A stretch of DNA of 64,000 nt from Campanula takesimana. Lineage: Eukaryota > Streptophyta > Magnoliopsida > Asterales > Campanulaceae. Position 1 is the stretch's first letter; each line of letters starts with the position of its first letter. A program made the translations under genes and the position numbers. The notes beneath the pieces are model-generated. The model did no database searches, was not told the origin of the DNA, and was given only the letters and a program-made list of their open reading frames with translations. Positions 11,760 through 22,513 of the stretch are shown here, one piece after another. The stretch is taken from the NCBI GenBank assembly GCA_026119855.1, contig JAOWBW010001469.1, positions 225,704 through 289,703 of the forward strand, read 5' to 3'.

Positions 11760-12704
11760 ACTTTTCTTTCCTCATTCATTGCCATGGTTAAAAATCAGTT
11801 CAAATCCACTGTTTATCAAATCAGATCTGATAATGGGATGGAGTTTTTCAACCACTCAGTCACCAAACTTCTCACTCCTCTTGGCATCATCCAACAAAGT
11901 ACATCTATAGAAACTCCTCAACAGAATGGTAGGGCATAAAGAAAACACATATATCTTCTTGAAATTGCTAGGCCATTAAGATTTCAAGCCCATCTCCCTA
12001 TACAATTCTAGGGTGACTGCATACTTACTGCTACCCATATAATCAATAGACTTCCAAATTCTGTTCTCAAGAACAAAACTCCTTTTGAAGCTCTCGCTTT
12101 TGAAAAACCTTCCTATAATCATCTCAAAGTGTTGGGTTGTTTATGCTTTGCTTCAACTCTCTCTCATGGTAGGGATAAATTCTCTCCAAGATCCAGAAAA
12201 TGTGTCTTTCTTGGTTATCCTTTTGGCAATAAGGCCTACAAATTGTATGATCTTCAAACTCATAGAACCTTTTGCAGCAGAGATGTAATATTCTATGAAG
12301 ACCATTTCCCTTTTAAAACTACTGTTCCGTCTACTATTATCCTTCCTACTACTACTACTGATCATAATGCTCCTCTTCCTGATGACTTTGATTTTGTTTC
12401 TTCCATGTCTCCTACTTCTATTCCTTCAGTTTCTACTATCCCTTCTACTTCTTCTACTGCTTCACCTTCCTCTTCTTCATTCAACCTCAATGATTCTACT
12501 CACACTCCTTCTTCTCCTCCTCCCCTACTATCTACTAGACTTGTCAGGACCAAGACTGTCCTTGTTAAGTACAAGGACCACACCAATCTTCCTGCTCACT
12601 TTACCAATATCAAAGGTACAACATCTCAGGTTACTTCTACACCTTATCCATTGTCTAATTTTGTCTCTTACTCTGCCATTTCAACCCCATTATCATTCTT
12701 TTAT
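11760..12704 (+). pseudogene. Copia-A integrase, C-terminal part
   Basis: Integrase resumes with SDNGMEFFNHSV and ETPQQNGRA (second Asp and the Glu region; the stop after NGRA is a lesion), then INRLPNSVLKNKTPFE, and GCLCFASTL...KCVFLGYPFGNKAYKLYDL, the conserved copia post-integrase stretch. A Ser/Thr/Pro-rich linker follows to 12704, where MULE-3 is inserted. Role: insertion of cDNA into the genome; here broken. Confidence 0.85.
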
Positions 12705-15212
12705 GGGTTAATGACAATTTAGACCCTAAAGTCATATACCACCCTTCCAAACGAACCCTGATATTTTTTTTCACCAGATCAGACCTTGAAATGAAAAATA
12801 CTCGCCAGTTAAGGTCTTTTTGACTGAATTCGTTAAAAAGAATGTGCATAGCACGGGACTAACAGAATTGGATAATTTGAAAGGTCAATAATGTTTAAAG
12901 GGTTAAAATGACATATTGTTAAAATGAGGGAGAGTAAAAAATTTAATCCTTACATCTCCTCCCTCTCCCACACCACGCTCACCTTCCCATCCCAGACTCC
13001 CGCCCCCAACCGTTCCTCCATTAATTCCAACGATGGGAATAGGCCCTCTATTTCTCTCTTTATCGTATATCCTTTCTATTCTCCATCCAGTAAACAAATG
13101 ATTTAAAATAAAAAAGAAAAGATAACCTTATTCTCTCTATCCAGCAAACACAAACAACGACCAAACAAATCTCCACCATCGTCTGATCTTCTCCCTCAAC
13201 TCCGGTCCACCCGTACCTCCAGTAAATCCAGTCCACTTCCACCCAACAAAATCTAGAAACTAAAGTTACTCTCCAAGCCAATTCGCAAAATGAAAGCACA
13301 AACCCATTTCCCCTCTCTGTTCATCATCAATTGAAGCAATGAAACCCTGATTTCAACACCTTCTCAAATTTACTACAGTTTCGCGATTCACAAAACGAAA
13401 ACACAAACCCGAATCTCTTTCAAATTCACTGAATTAATGAATTTATTGTTTTTTCTGGGAATCTTTAGAGAAGAGGACATAGAATTTGCAGAGGTTGGTT
13501 TGAAGTTCTCTAGACAATTTACAATGGGCAAAGTGCCAGAGAGAATTGAAAAGGGACGGAAGGGGCGACGGATGGTCAAGGTGATAATGGTCGAGGGGTT
13601 GGACATGGTAGTGTCGGCCATGGGAGGAGTTGGAGATATGGAGAGAGAGAGAGAGAGAGAGAGAGAAGGGCTTCAAGTTAAGAGAGAAGGGCTACAAGTT
13701 AACTGGGTTTAGGTTAGGGGTGATCATGGTCCGGTCTGGTCCGTTTTTTGATAAAATATCACAGAATCAGAACCGGAACCAATACTCTGGTTCTCTAAAA
13801 ATTTGGAACCGGAACCAAACCAATACTTGTGAGAATCAACACACTGGTTCTGGTTCTACTGGTCTGGTCTGGTCTGGTCCTGTTCTACAATTTATTAATC
13901 ATTTAAAGTTTATTTATTTTCAAACATTCTTAACTCACAACATTGATAAGATCAAACACAAATATAATCTTAATATTAATTATAAATCTAGATAAACCCC
14001 CCCCCCCCAAAAAAAAACTGAAGTACCGTCAAATTATACGGCCAAAGGTCTCAATTCACAAAATATAATCACTATAGTATTAAATATTACAACTATTGAT
14101 TAACAAACAAAAACAAACATATATTGCTCATCTTACAAATAGTTACATAGGTCTTTTTTAAAAACAATTTAAATGGGCCATTAAAAAATAATAATACGAA
14201 AGTATATAATTTTATTTAATATAAGATAATACATATAAAATAAATATGTAGTATATGTGCTCAACTGGTCTGGTCCGGTTCTAACCAGATTAAATTCACC
14301 AAGAACCAGAACCGAACCAATATATTGGTTCTATAATATTTTGGAACCGGAACCAAACCATATGTACTGGTCTGATCCGATTTTTACTGGTTTGGTCCGG
14401 TTCTTTTGGTCCGGTCCGGTTCCAAAAAAAATTTGCTCACCCCTAGTTTAGGTCCTTCTTTTTCTTTTTGTTTCCTTTTGCTTCTTTTTTTTTTTTTTTT
14501 TTTTTTTTTTTTGCGTAAGATGTTTGGTGGGAATAAGTTTCATCCATTTATTTTATTAAAAAAAATTCAAAACATTGTACAATTTTTGTTTTAACTCTTT
14601 AAATACACAATTATTTTCAAGTTAACTAAAAATAAATAAACTAATTCATTCACAAAAATGGTAAAAATAAAATATAATTAAATACGAAAATGGTAAATTA
14701 AAAAAAAAATATTTATCCAACTTTTTTTCTTGTTGCACAAAATTGGTGAATTAATTTTTTTTTATCAAATTTCGTTATCTTAAAAAAAATAGTTGAAAAA
14801 TGAAAATAGATGATAACTAATTTATTTTGTTTTTAAAATTTTATTTAATATTTCAATAATTATTTTTATTTTCAACTTTATTATGTTTGGAATTTTTGAA
14901 GATAATGAAATTCTTTTTCTTTTAAATTTTCTTATTTTTGAAAAGAATTTATTTGAGTTTTTTGTCTAGCTCTTACCTCAGTTTTAAAATATGTCGTTTA
15001 AGCCCCTTGAAAGAAATTTCGACTTCACACTAACCAATTCTGTTAGTCATGTGCATGGCACATGCTCTTTAACGGAGTTTTTAACGAATTCCGTCAAAAA
15101 GGCCCTATCTGGCGAGTATTTTTCACATCAAGGTCTGATCTGACGAAAAAAAACATTATGGTCCGTTTGAAAGGGTGGTATATCACTTTAGGGTCTAAAT
15201 TGTCATTATCCC
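12705..15212. mobile_element. MULE-3: non-autonomous Mutator-like element
   Basis: The ends are GGGTTAATGACAATTTAGACC and, on the other strand, GGGATAATGACAATTTAGACC, with about 240 bp of inverted repeat (shared AAAATACTCGCCAGATAGG-type and GACGGAATTCGTTAAA-type tracts). The TSD TTCTTTTAT is a perfect 9 bp (12696-12704 and 15213-15221). The interior has a GA microsatellite (about 13639-13666), a hAT MITE (13715-14445), a T-rich run near 14490 and AT-rich filler. No transposase; the short frames are not credible. Confidence 0.92.
13715..14445. mobile_element. hAT MITE with GGTCCGGT arrays
   Basis: The ends are TAGGGGTGA / TCACCCCTA with a perfect 8 bp TSD GTTTAGGT (13707-13714 and 14446-14453), the hAT hallmark. 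Both subterminal regions are packed with GGTCTGGTCCGG and GGAACCGGAACC motifs in inverted orientation, a layout expected for repeated transposase-binding sites. It is nested in MULE-3, which is nested in Copia-A. Confidence 0.93.
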
Positions 15213-16800
15213 TTCTTTTATCCTAAATTCATCCAATCTTGTTGAACCTCATTCTTTTCTTCAAGCTTCTAAAGATCCACAGTGGGTTGATGCAATGCTC
15301 AATGAATTAAATGCATTGGAAGAAAACAATACTTGGACACTACAATATTTACCTAAAGATAAAAAGGTTGTTGGTTGTAAGTGGATTTACAAAATTAAGT
15401 GTAAATCATGTGGTACCTTGGACAGATACAAGGCTAGACTAGTAGCCAAAGGCTTTACTCAAACTGAGGGTCTTGACTTCTTTGATACCTTTGCCCCTGT
15501 TGCTAAAATGACCACTATTAGAACACTCTTAGTTGTGGCTGCAATCAAACATTGGCTTTTGTTTCAATTGGATGTTACTAATGCCTTTTTACATGGTGAT
15601 CTATATGAGGAAGTATACATGGCTATCCCTCTTGATTATAAGATTCCTAGTCCTTTCATCAGCTCTTCTTCTTCACAAGTTGTTTGCAGATTACATAAGT
15701 CCCTCTATGATCTTAAACAATCCCCACGGCAATGGTTTTCTAAATTCTCCTTAGCTCTTATCTCTTATGGCTTTAAGGAGTCCCATAATGATCATTCTCT
15801 CTTTGTTCTTACAAAAGGGTCTGACTTCACAGCCTTATTAGTCTATGATGATGACATTGTTCTTACTGGGAACAATCCCTCTGCTATTATTGGTGTCAAT
15901 TCCTTTCTCCACTCTCAATTCAAGCTTAAGGACTTGGGCCATCTAAAATACTTTCTTGGTCTTGAAGTGACAAGATCACCAAAAGGTATTTTTCTTTATC
16001 AACGAAAATACACTTTGGATATCTTAACTGATACTGGTCTTCAAGGGTGTAAACCTTCTTAAATTCCAATGGAGCAGCATCATTCCTTAGCAGCTGACAA
16101 AGGTGATCCTATCTCTTATCCTTTTATGTATAGAAGACTTATTGGACGAGTTATTTACCTAACCATTACAAGACCTGACCTTTCCTATCCAGTTCACATC
16201 CTCAACCAATTAATGTCTGATCCTCGCAATCCTCACTTGGATGCTGCTATGAAACTTGTGAAATATCTCAAAGGGTCTCCTGGTCAAGGTCTTCTCTTCT
16301 CTGCATCAGAGCCTTTATCTTTGACTTCCTACAGTGATGCAGATTGGGAAACTTGTCCTACTACTAGTAGGTCTATCACTGGGTACTGTATTATGCTTGG
16401 GACATCACTTATTTCATGGAAATGTAAGAAGCAAAATACTGTGTCTAGATCAAGTGCTGAAGCAGAATATCGAGCTTTAGCTAATACGTGTTGTGAGATC
16501 ACTTGGCTCCTTGCTCTCTTACATGATTTTTAGATCACATGTCTTACTCCAGTTCCACTCTATTGTCACAATAAATCTGCTATTCAGATTGCTGCTAATC
16601 ATGTGTTTCACGAGAGAACTAAACGCATTGAACTTGATTGTCACCTGGTTAGGATGAAACTAGCTCAAGGAATGATTTGCACTTTCTATGTTCCTACTAA
16701 TGATCAACTTGCTGACTTATTCAGAAAATCCTTGTCTGTTGATAAAATTCACAAGTTCATGTCTAAGTTGGAGGTTTTCAATCTTTTTCACCCTTCCAAC
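15213..16800 (+). pseudogene. Copia-A reverse transcriptase and RNase H
   Basis: RVT_2-type RT: DPQWVDAMLNELNALEENNTW, CKWIYKIK, ARLVAKGFTQTEGLDF, FQLDVTNAFLHGDLYEEVYM, LYDLKQSPRQWF. The active-site box reads YDDD (VYDDDIVLTGN) instead of the usual YVDD. RNase H follows: YSDADWETCPTTSRSITGYC and SRSSAEAEYRALA. Two in-frame stops (16060-16062 after GCKPS and 16531-16533 after LLHDF) break a single frame that otherwise runs to the PPT. Role: reverse transcription of the element's RNA; clearly dead. Confidence 0.92.
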
Positions 16801-16802
16801 TT

Positions 16803-16830
16803 GGGGGGGGGGGGGGGTGGGGGTGGGGGA
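16803..16830 (+). other. Copia-A polypurine tract, almost pure G
   Basis: G15-T-G5-T-G5-A directly precedes the 3' LTR at 16831. This is the position of the plus-strand primer. The run is far more G-rich than a normal PPT and has the form of a G-quadruplex. Confidence 0.8.
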
Positions 16831-17085
16831 TGATAATATTGTCACTACTAATGAGTTGAATAGTCAAAGGGCAGACTTGTAAATTATCTAGGTAGGCAGT
16901 TAGATTAGGAGCGTAGTTTGTTAGCATTCAGTTAGTTAGTTTGTACGTATAGCTGTTTGTATATCCTTTCTTGTATAAATACACATAGTCTGTATCATTT
17001 GTACAGTATGAAATACAGATACACAGAACTTGAAATCCCCAATTTGCCTCAATGGCTTTTCTCACTAAATTCATGAATTCTATCA
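16831..17085 (+). repeat. Copia-A 3' LTR
   Basis: Begins TGATAATATTGTCACTACTA and ends TTCTATCA. It is a full-length match to the 5' LTR. Confidence 0.9.
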
Positions 17086-18194
17086 TCACAACACGAGCGC
17101 TAAGCGCATATTAATTCTGATCTCTCTCTCTCTCCTTCCTCTTTCTCTCTCTTCCTTTTTTTTCCCTCACAATTTTTAAATGTGATACTTCAAAATCTAT
17201 AAATCGAAAAAATAATCTGAGACCACTGTTTTAATCGTGTCGTCAAGACGAATCAAACAACTACACTCAACACATAATTAAAATTTTAAGAATAAAAATT
17301 TCATTTTTCACTTGTAAAATTTTTAGAAAATCAATTTTTTTCGTTTTTCACTTGTAAAAACTGATAAATTCATCTCTCAATTTTTCACAATTATTATAAT
17401 AACTGAGACATGCATTTCAGAGTTATTCACACATGAATTTCTCAACTGATTTCACTGTTGTGCCATTTTTTTTCATTTTTCACTTATAAAATCATTTCTC
17501 AATTGATTTCACAGTTGTGCCATTTTTTTATTTTTTAATTGAAAAGTCTCAGCTGATTTCAAAGTTGTATGATTTCACAGTTGTGGTTTTTTTTTTTCAC
17601 TTGTAAAATCATTTCTCAATTGATTTCACAGTTGTGTGATCTCATAGTTGTGTGATTTCACAGTATTGTGATTTCATAATTGTGTGAGACTATATATCCT
17701 TTAAACAATTGAGAAATCAATTTATTCTAATTGTTATTCATTTACTTAGATGTTTGAATTAGAAACTAAGATATTCATTTCTCATTTGATCATAATTGAG
17801 TTTAAAAATTGATGAGTTCATCTCAGTTTTTCACAATTGATATTCAATTTCATGATTGTTTAAAGATAAATCGATTTCACGGTTATTTAATTCATTTGTG
17901 TGATGTTATAAGCTCTTTAAACAATTGATAAATCATTTTATCAGTTGTTTAAAGCTAATAAATGTATTGCCACATACCTTTTAAATAATTGATAATCCAA
18001 ACACAAAGGCGAGACACAAGAGTAGTGTAATCATAAATTTGAGTTCAAAATGGGGTGTCTACAAGTTCATCTCTCAGTTTTTCACAATTGATATTCAATT
18101 TCATGATTGTTTAAAGATAAATCGATTTCACGGTTATGTAATTCATTTGCGTGATGTTATAAGCTCTTTAAATAATTGATAAATCATTTTATCA
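17086..18194. repeat. Host AT-rich repeat region with two copies of the Tat-2 target site
   Basis: No gene. A CT run (17120-17160) is followed by degenerate repeats of TTTTTCACTTGTAAAAT and GATTTCACAGTTGTG (about 17290-17690). From 17815 the segment AGTTCATCTC...CAATTGATATTCAATTTC runs uninterrupted to about 17994, then joins a 69 bp tail of the Tat-2 LTR (17995-18063). A second copy of the same host segment (18064-18194) then joins the main Tat-2 LTR fragment. A third copy follows the other Tat-2 LTR at 40527. Confidence 0.75.
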
Positions 18195-18751
18195 TTTGGC
18201 TTGAAAAGATGGATTTTTGGTGGTGTTTTGGTGTGAGGGAAGAATAAAAACGGGATTCCTTTGGGAGAGACTGATTAGAGAATCGTTAACCTCTTTTTGT
18301 GGTGGAAGACTCTATTTTTATAAGGATTGGATTACTTAGGGACCAAGTCTAGGAGTCCTAAGTTTGGTAGGAAATAGAGTCCTTATTTGGAGAGGTTAAA
18401 GGAGGTAAGAAATAAGTAGGAAATCACCTAGGAAGCTTCCTATTAGATATTCCCCGGATTAGGAGAGTGTTGGCCAAGAAAGAGATCGGGACGGAGAAGA
18501 AAAGTGGATTATTCCCGCAGACAGAGGAGATGTCTCGTACGAGACATTGATGTCTCGTACGAGGCATCCAGTGTTGTAAATACTATTTTGTGCTTCTGTC
18601 TGTTTTATTTGTTCATTTTAGCCCCTGACTAACGGAGTTAATTAGAAACTTAATGAAACATGATGAAAACTAATGAGTTTTCATCCAAACACAATGGCGA
18701 GACACAAGAGTAGTGTAATCATAAATTTGAGTTTAAAATGGGGTGTCTACA
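18195..18751 (-). repeat. Tat-2 3' LTR, truncated
   Basis: Matches 39993-40526 of the complete LTR; the 3' 447 bp of the LTR (in element orientation) are missing. On the minus strand it starts TGTAGACACCCC. It contains the paired palindrome cassette at 18530-18568. The junction with host sequence at about 18194 falls within shared bases, consistent with microhomology-mediated deletion. Confidence 0.88.
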
Positions 18752-21085
18752 GAGCCCCTCGGCGATGATACTTATGGAAGAAGTAACGTCGTCGATAGAA
18801 ATGACACAATTTAGAACTTTGGGTATGGTCGTGCTAGAAAGCTGCCTACATATCCTCCGGAAAGGAATCAGACCAAACGTAGTTTGAATTTGAAAACAAG
18901 TAAAAACGGTTGTTTGAGGTATTTTAAAAATCCTTTTGAAAGTAATACTTGCGGTAAGTAAAGTTTTAGAGTTTAGAAAGTAACCATACTGAGGAATCAA
19001 TGGCCTTGACCCAATTCTGAATATACTCCTTTTTGTTGCTGATAGAGCATCGTGGTTGACGGTAGTTGTAGGGGAATATCCTCGATCAATCAGATCAGTT
19101 CATGGAGCTGATTGAAAGTGCTGAATATTATCCTCGATCAATGCACCTACATTGAAAGTACTGGATCCCTAAATGTCCTCGATCAATCAGTTCATGGAGC
19201 TGATTGAAAGTACTGAACATGTCCTCGATCAATTCATTTGGATTAGACTTATGCGGCGGTGACAAATTTATGTGCATGCCTGGTCGGTCAACCTTGGTGA
19301 AAGTAGTGTGAATAGCATGGATTCATGATGGGATGTTTATTGGTGATGAACTGTATGTGTTGATTTGTGTGTGTGTGTTGGGGCTTGTGTTTGACAAGTT
19401 AGGACCTAATTAGGTTTTCCGCAGAGATGAGTTTCTCTGATGGTTCTCTCATGTGAGACTCGTTTGCCTTGTGCAAGATGATCTGTCCAGATCGTTCCTT
19501 TAGTCATGTTGTGTCAAGGGAGACAACTATTTGTCTGATAACCATTGATGTGCAAGCTCTAAGTAGGCTAGGTATACTTTTGAATCACTCTAGAATTCCA
19601 TGTCCGAAAGTCTCCGATGAATGGTGATGAGAGACGTTATCTATTCCCCAAGTTTATCTCATGCTTTGGTCTAAGTCAAGCCCCAAGAATCTTGCATGTT
19701 GTAGATGACTTCGTGAACAGGCTTATGAGGCTGTTTGATTTGAAGAAGAGAGCTCTCCCGCTTGATTGATTTGAGGGAGGTTGAAGAAGAGATGATTTGA
19801 AGAATGTTCTCCCTATATTTTTATTATTTTTTTTGTGACGCACCCTGATTTTTGCCTGCACTGCCCTTTCGGGTTTTCAATCTAGCGGGCATCTCTTTTG
19901 CGTCCCTTTTTTTATATATATAGTATGTACTTGAAGATGACTCATAGAGGAGAGTAGTTTTGTCTCTTATTGGGGGAGAGACATGCGAGATTTTTGGGTT
20001 GGGATGTATTAGGCATTTTAGCTATCGACTTGGCTTTTGGGAAGTTGATCCAAGCATCGACTCGGTGAGGATAATGCATTTTGTAATGAGAGTTAGAGGC
20101 GAAGAGGATAGCCCTTAGTGCGTATTTACTTTGACGAGTTCGTATATCTTGAACAGGAATTGGAAGGGGACGGGAAGAATAAAAAGCCCCTAGCCTTGAT
20201 GCTTGGATTTCAAAGAGAAGTGTATGAGAGAGGAAGCCCCTAGACTCAATAGTGAACGCTACTTGGCTCAAAGTACTAGAAAGATAGTTCTACCTTTAAT
20301 GGACCCTAGTATTTATTTTTGATGTCTTAAGTGTTTGTTCAATTCATTCTTGCAAGTGAATCATCTAGAACAAGTTTTGAGGAGAAGGCCTAATCATTAG
20401 TGCGCTTTTCGGATTTCTTCATGAGTGATATCTACGGATGATGGAGACGGTCTTCAAGTTAGGAGTCTCACTTTTTCTTCATTTGGATTTAATCTTCGTT
20501 GTAGGAGGAGATGAGAGGCTTTTTTTTTTTAACTTCATTATGTGTGGTTGAAACTCCTTCTTTGTGGGGCTATGAAAGCTTGAGTTTTTTTTTTTTTTTT
20601 ACTCAAAGCTTAAATTGAGTAGCCCCATTTTTGTTTGGGAATGATAATGACTTTGGCTTTCTTCTATTGTGGTCCTTCGACTTCTGAGATGAGCGCAATG
20701 GTGATGATGTATAGCCCCTAGGCCTTCTTCTCACTTGTTTAGACATTTCTATTATCAATTGCAAGATTTTAGATTAATGTCAATTTATGTTTGCGGATCC
20801 ATTTGCATGAATTAGAGAGATATTCAAAATGTAGAACAACCTTGGAGTAGTGTATAGGAATAATAAATGACTTTTATTAATAACTAGAATTCAAAAAAGA
20901 CTCAATAGTTTAGTTGACACAAACTAGAGAAGGAAGGAGATGGACTAGAATGACAGAATGACTCTTCGAGTTCATACTAGGAAATTAAAACCAATTCTAA
21001 TTCTAAGGAGAAAGGGAGAGGATAGTTATAGCCCCAAAGTCGTTGATCTTGATTTCTTTTTGAGGCTTTGTTCTTCTTCACGTCT
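18752..21085 (-). other. Tat-2 3' untranslated region
   Basis: Non-coding as far as I can see. It holds the PPT next to the LTR, a block of short repeats built on CCTCGATCAAT and GTTCATGGAGCTGATTGAAAG (about 19078-19245), and phrases such as GCTGCCTACATATCC (18841) that recur in inverted sense in Tat-1. Frames such as 19942-20271 (-) match nothing I know. Confidence 0.65.
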
Positions 21086-21258
21086 CTAGGGGAGCGGATT
21101 GGTGATGACATTCGGCGCTTCAAGTTCCTTGTTGTCAATGAGATCTTGGATCACATCTCTTAAGTGTTGACAAGAGTTGGTGTCATGGCCGGTGGCTTTG
21201 TGGAACTTGCAGAAGAGGTGGTGAGCATGATGAGGAGGGAGTTCCCTTAGTGTAGTAG
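21086..21258 (-). pseudogene. Tat-2 gag, zinc-knuckle end
   Basis: The minus-strand frame reads LPPHHAHHLFCKFHKATGHD and then TNSCQHLRDVIQDLI, followed by DNKELEAP and a TAG at 21086-21088. CKFH...GH...C is the knuckle typical of Tat/Ogre gag. The upstream part of the same gag lies across Tat-1 at 29112-29564; the TSD AGTAG marks the cut. Confidence 0.85.
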
Positions 21259-22494
21259 TGTAGACACCCCGCCTTGGACCTCTCACCCCGATTGCATACA
21301 TAGTATTTTTATTTAACTTATTTTTGTTAATTTCTGTTACTTCGGTTAAGTTCCTAACTGATTATGTTAGTTTTGGACTAAAATGCATAACAGAATTAAC
21401 TTTAGAGTCATTTATGTCTTTCTATCCTTTTCAGCCGTGGGCGCCTCCGACACTGTCAATTGGCCGCGCGCGCGTCTCGCCTCAAAAGAGGGACTCGCGC
21501 GCCTCCCATCTTGGCAGTTTCGGATCCCAGTGTTTTTCCCTCCTTTTTCTAGTTCACAAAGACCTCTTTTACCTCCAAGTTCATCCTCCTTTATTTTGTA
21601 ACTCCCAAATCCCATATTCTAGCTTTTTTCTTAAAACAAAATATTTGATCTTTATTTTATTTGATTTCTTTTATTTATTATTTGATTTTCTCTTTATTAT
21701 TTAATCTCTTCCTATTTTCCTATTTGTTGAAAGACCATTTTTTCCTCTCTTTTTCACCTATAAATACTTCTTCTTTTTACCTTAGAAGGGGGACCTTGAA
21801 CTTTCTCTCTACACAAATTCTATATCATTTTCCCTACACAAATTCTCCCAACAAGAGTTTTACACAACAAAACACTACACAAATCTCTACACAATAATTT
21901 CTCTACAACAATACCATCTTCAAGTCAAGATTTAAAGCCCTCCTTCTTAAGGTACAACTGCACCTTTTCTTCTTCTTATTTTATTTGTCTAGTCATTGTA
22001 TGCAATCTTCATAAAAAGGAATACAACCAAAAGACCACTTCACTATTGAAGTTTGGTCAAGGTTACATTCCAACATTCTAAACTACTTTAGTTTACCACT
22101 CTTTTCTTAATGTAATTGTTAGCATAAATTAGTACAATTTTCCTTTTAATGTAATCTTTAGAATGAATCAATAAATAAAACAATTCTCTTTTACTTCTCT
22201 TTTATTTTCCCCTTTTCTTTCTGTTATAATTGTTAGCACTATTTAATTAATTGAAGGACATTACCCGCGTAAGCGGGGCGGAGTGGATGTTTAAGTACTT
22301 CCCACTCCGTCACCTAACCCCCGAACCCTTCTCCTCCCGAATATCTGGTTTTGTACATAAATTAGGCTATTTTTAGGTTTTTCTTATGTTTCCTCAATAA
22401 CATAGGTGGCGACTCTACAAATTAAAACAACTTAGACATCCTAGGATCCTTCCACCGCTCTAGCCAAGTAGTGGGCTCTCCCGGGGTGTCTACA
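21259..22494 (+). repeat. Tat-1 5' LTR
   Basis: Begins TGTAGACACCCCGCCTTGG and ends GGGTGTCTACA. The TATA box TATAAATA is at 21759-21766. The GC-rich inverted-repeat cassette (21436-21507) lies about 250-320 bp upstream, so in U3. Compared with the 3' LTR it lacks about 27 bp near 22260 and carries scattered substitutions. Confidence 0.93.
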
Positions 22495-22495
22495 G

Positions 22496-22513
22496 TGGCA
22501 ACTCCGCTGGGGG
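22496..22513 (+). other. Tat-1 primer binding site
   Basis: TGGCAACTCCGCTGGGGG follows the LTR by one base. TGGCGACTC-type sites are typical of the Tat/Ogre lineage and, from memory, pair with a tRNA-Arg; the tRNA identity is not checked. Confidence 0.75.

Larger units (their letters stand above)
3787..17085 (+). mobile_element. Copia-A: old Ty1/copia LTR retrotransposon, multiply interrupted
   Basis: The element has 253-255 bp LTRs (3787-4039 and 16831-17085), an initiator-Met PBS, and gag, protease, integrase, reverse transcriptase and RNase H in copia order, all on the + strand. The 13.3 kb span is inflated by four direct insertions (4521-7855, 9138-10309, 10624-11759, 12705-15212), two of which carry further insertions. 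Removing them leaves roughly 5 kb, normal for copia. Flanks TCAAA (3782-3786) and TCACA (17086-17090) resemble a 5 bp TSD with one mismatch. In-frame stops and an altered RT active site make it non-functional. Confidence 0.93.

Noticed and set aside
12295..12711. 138-codon Leu-rich + strand frame
   Set aside because: It is an off-frame reading of the Ser/Thr/Pro-rich Copia-A linker; the Leu-rich composition comes from CTT/CTC repeats.
13443..13676. Paired frames on both strands around the GA repeat
   Set aside because: Low-complexity GA repeat inside MULE-3; no family resemblance.
19942..20271. 109-codon minus-strand frame in the Tat-2 3' region
   Set aside because: No domain or family resemblance; Ogre/Tat elements have long untranslated regions where such frames arise by chance.
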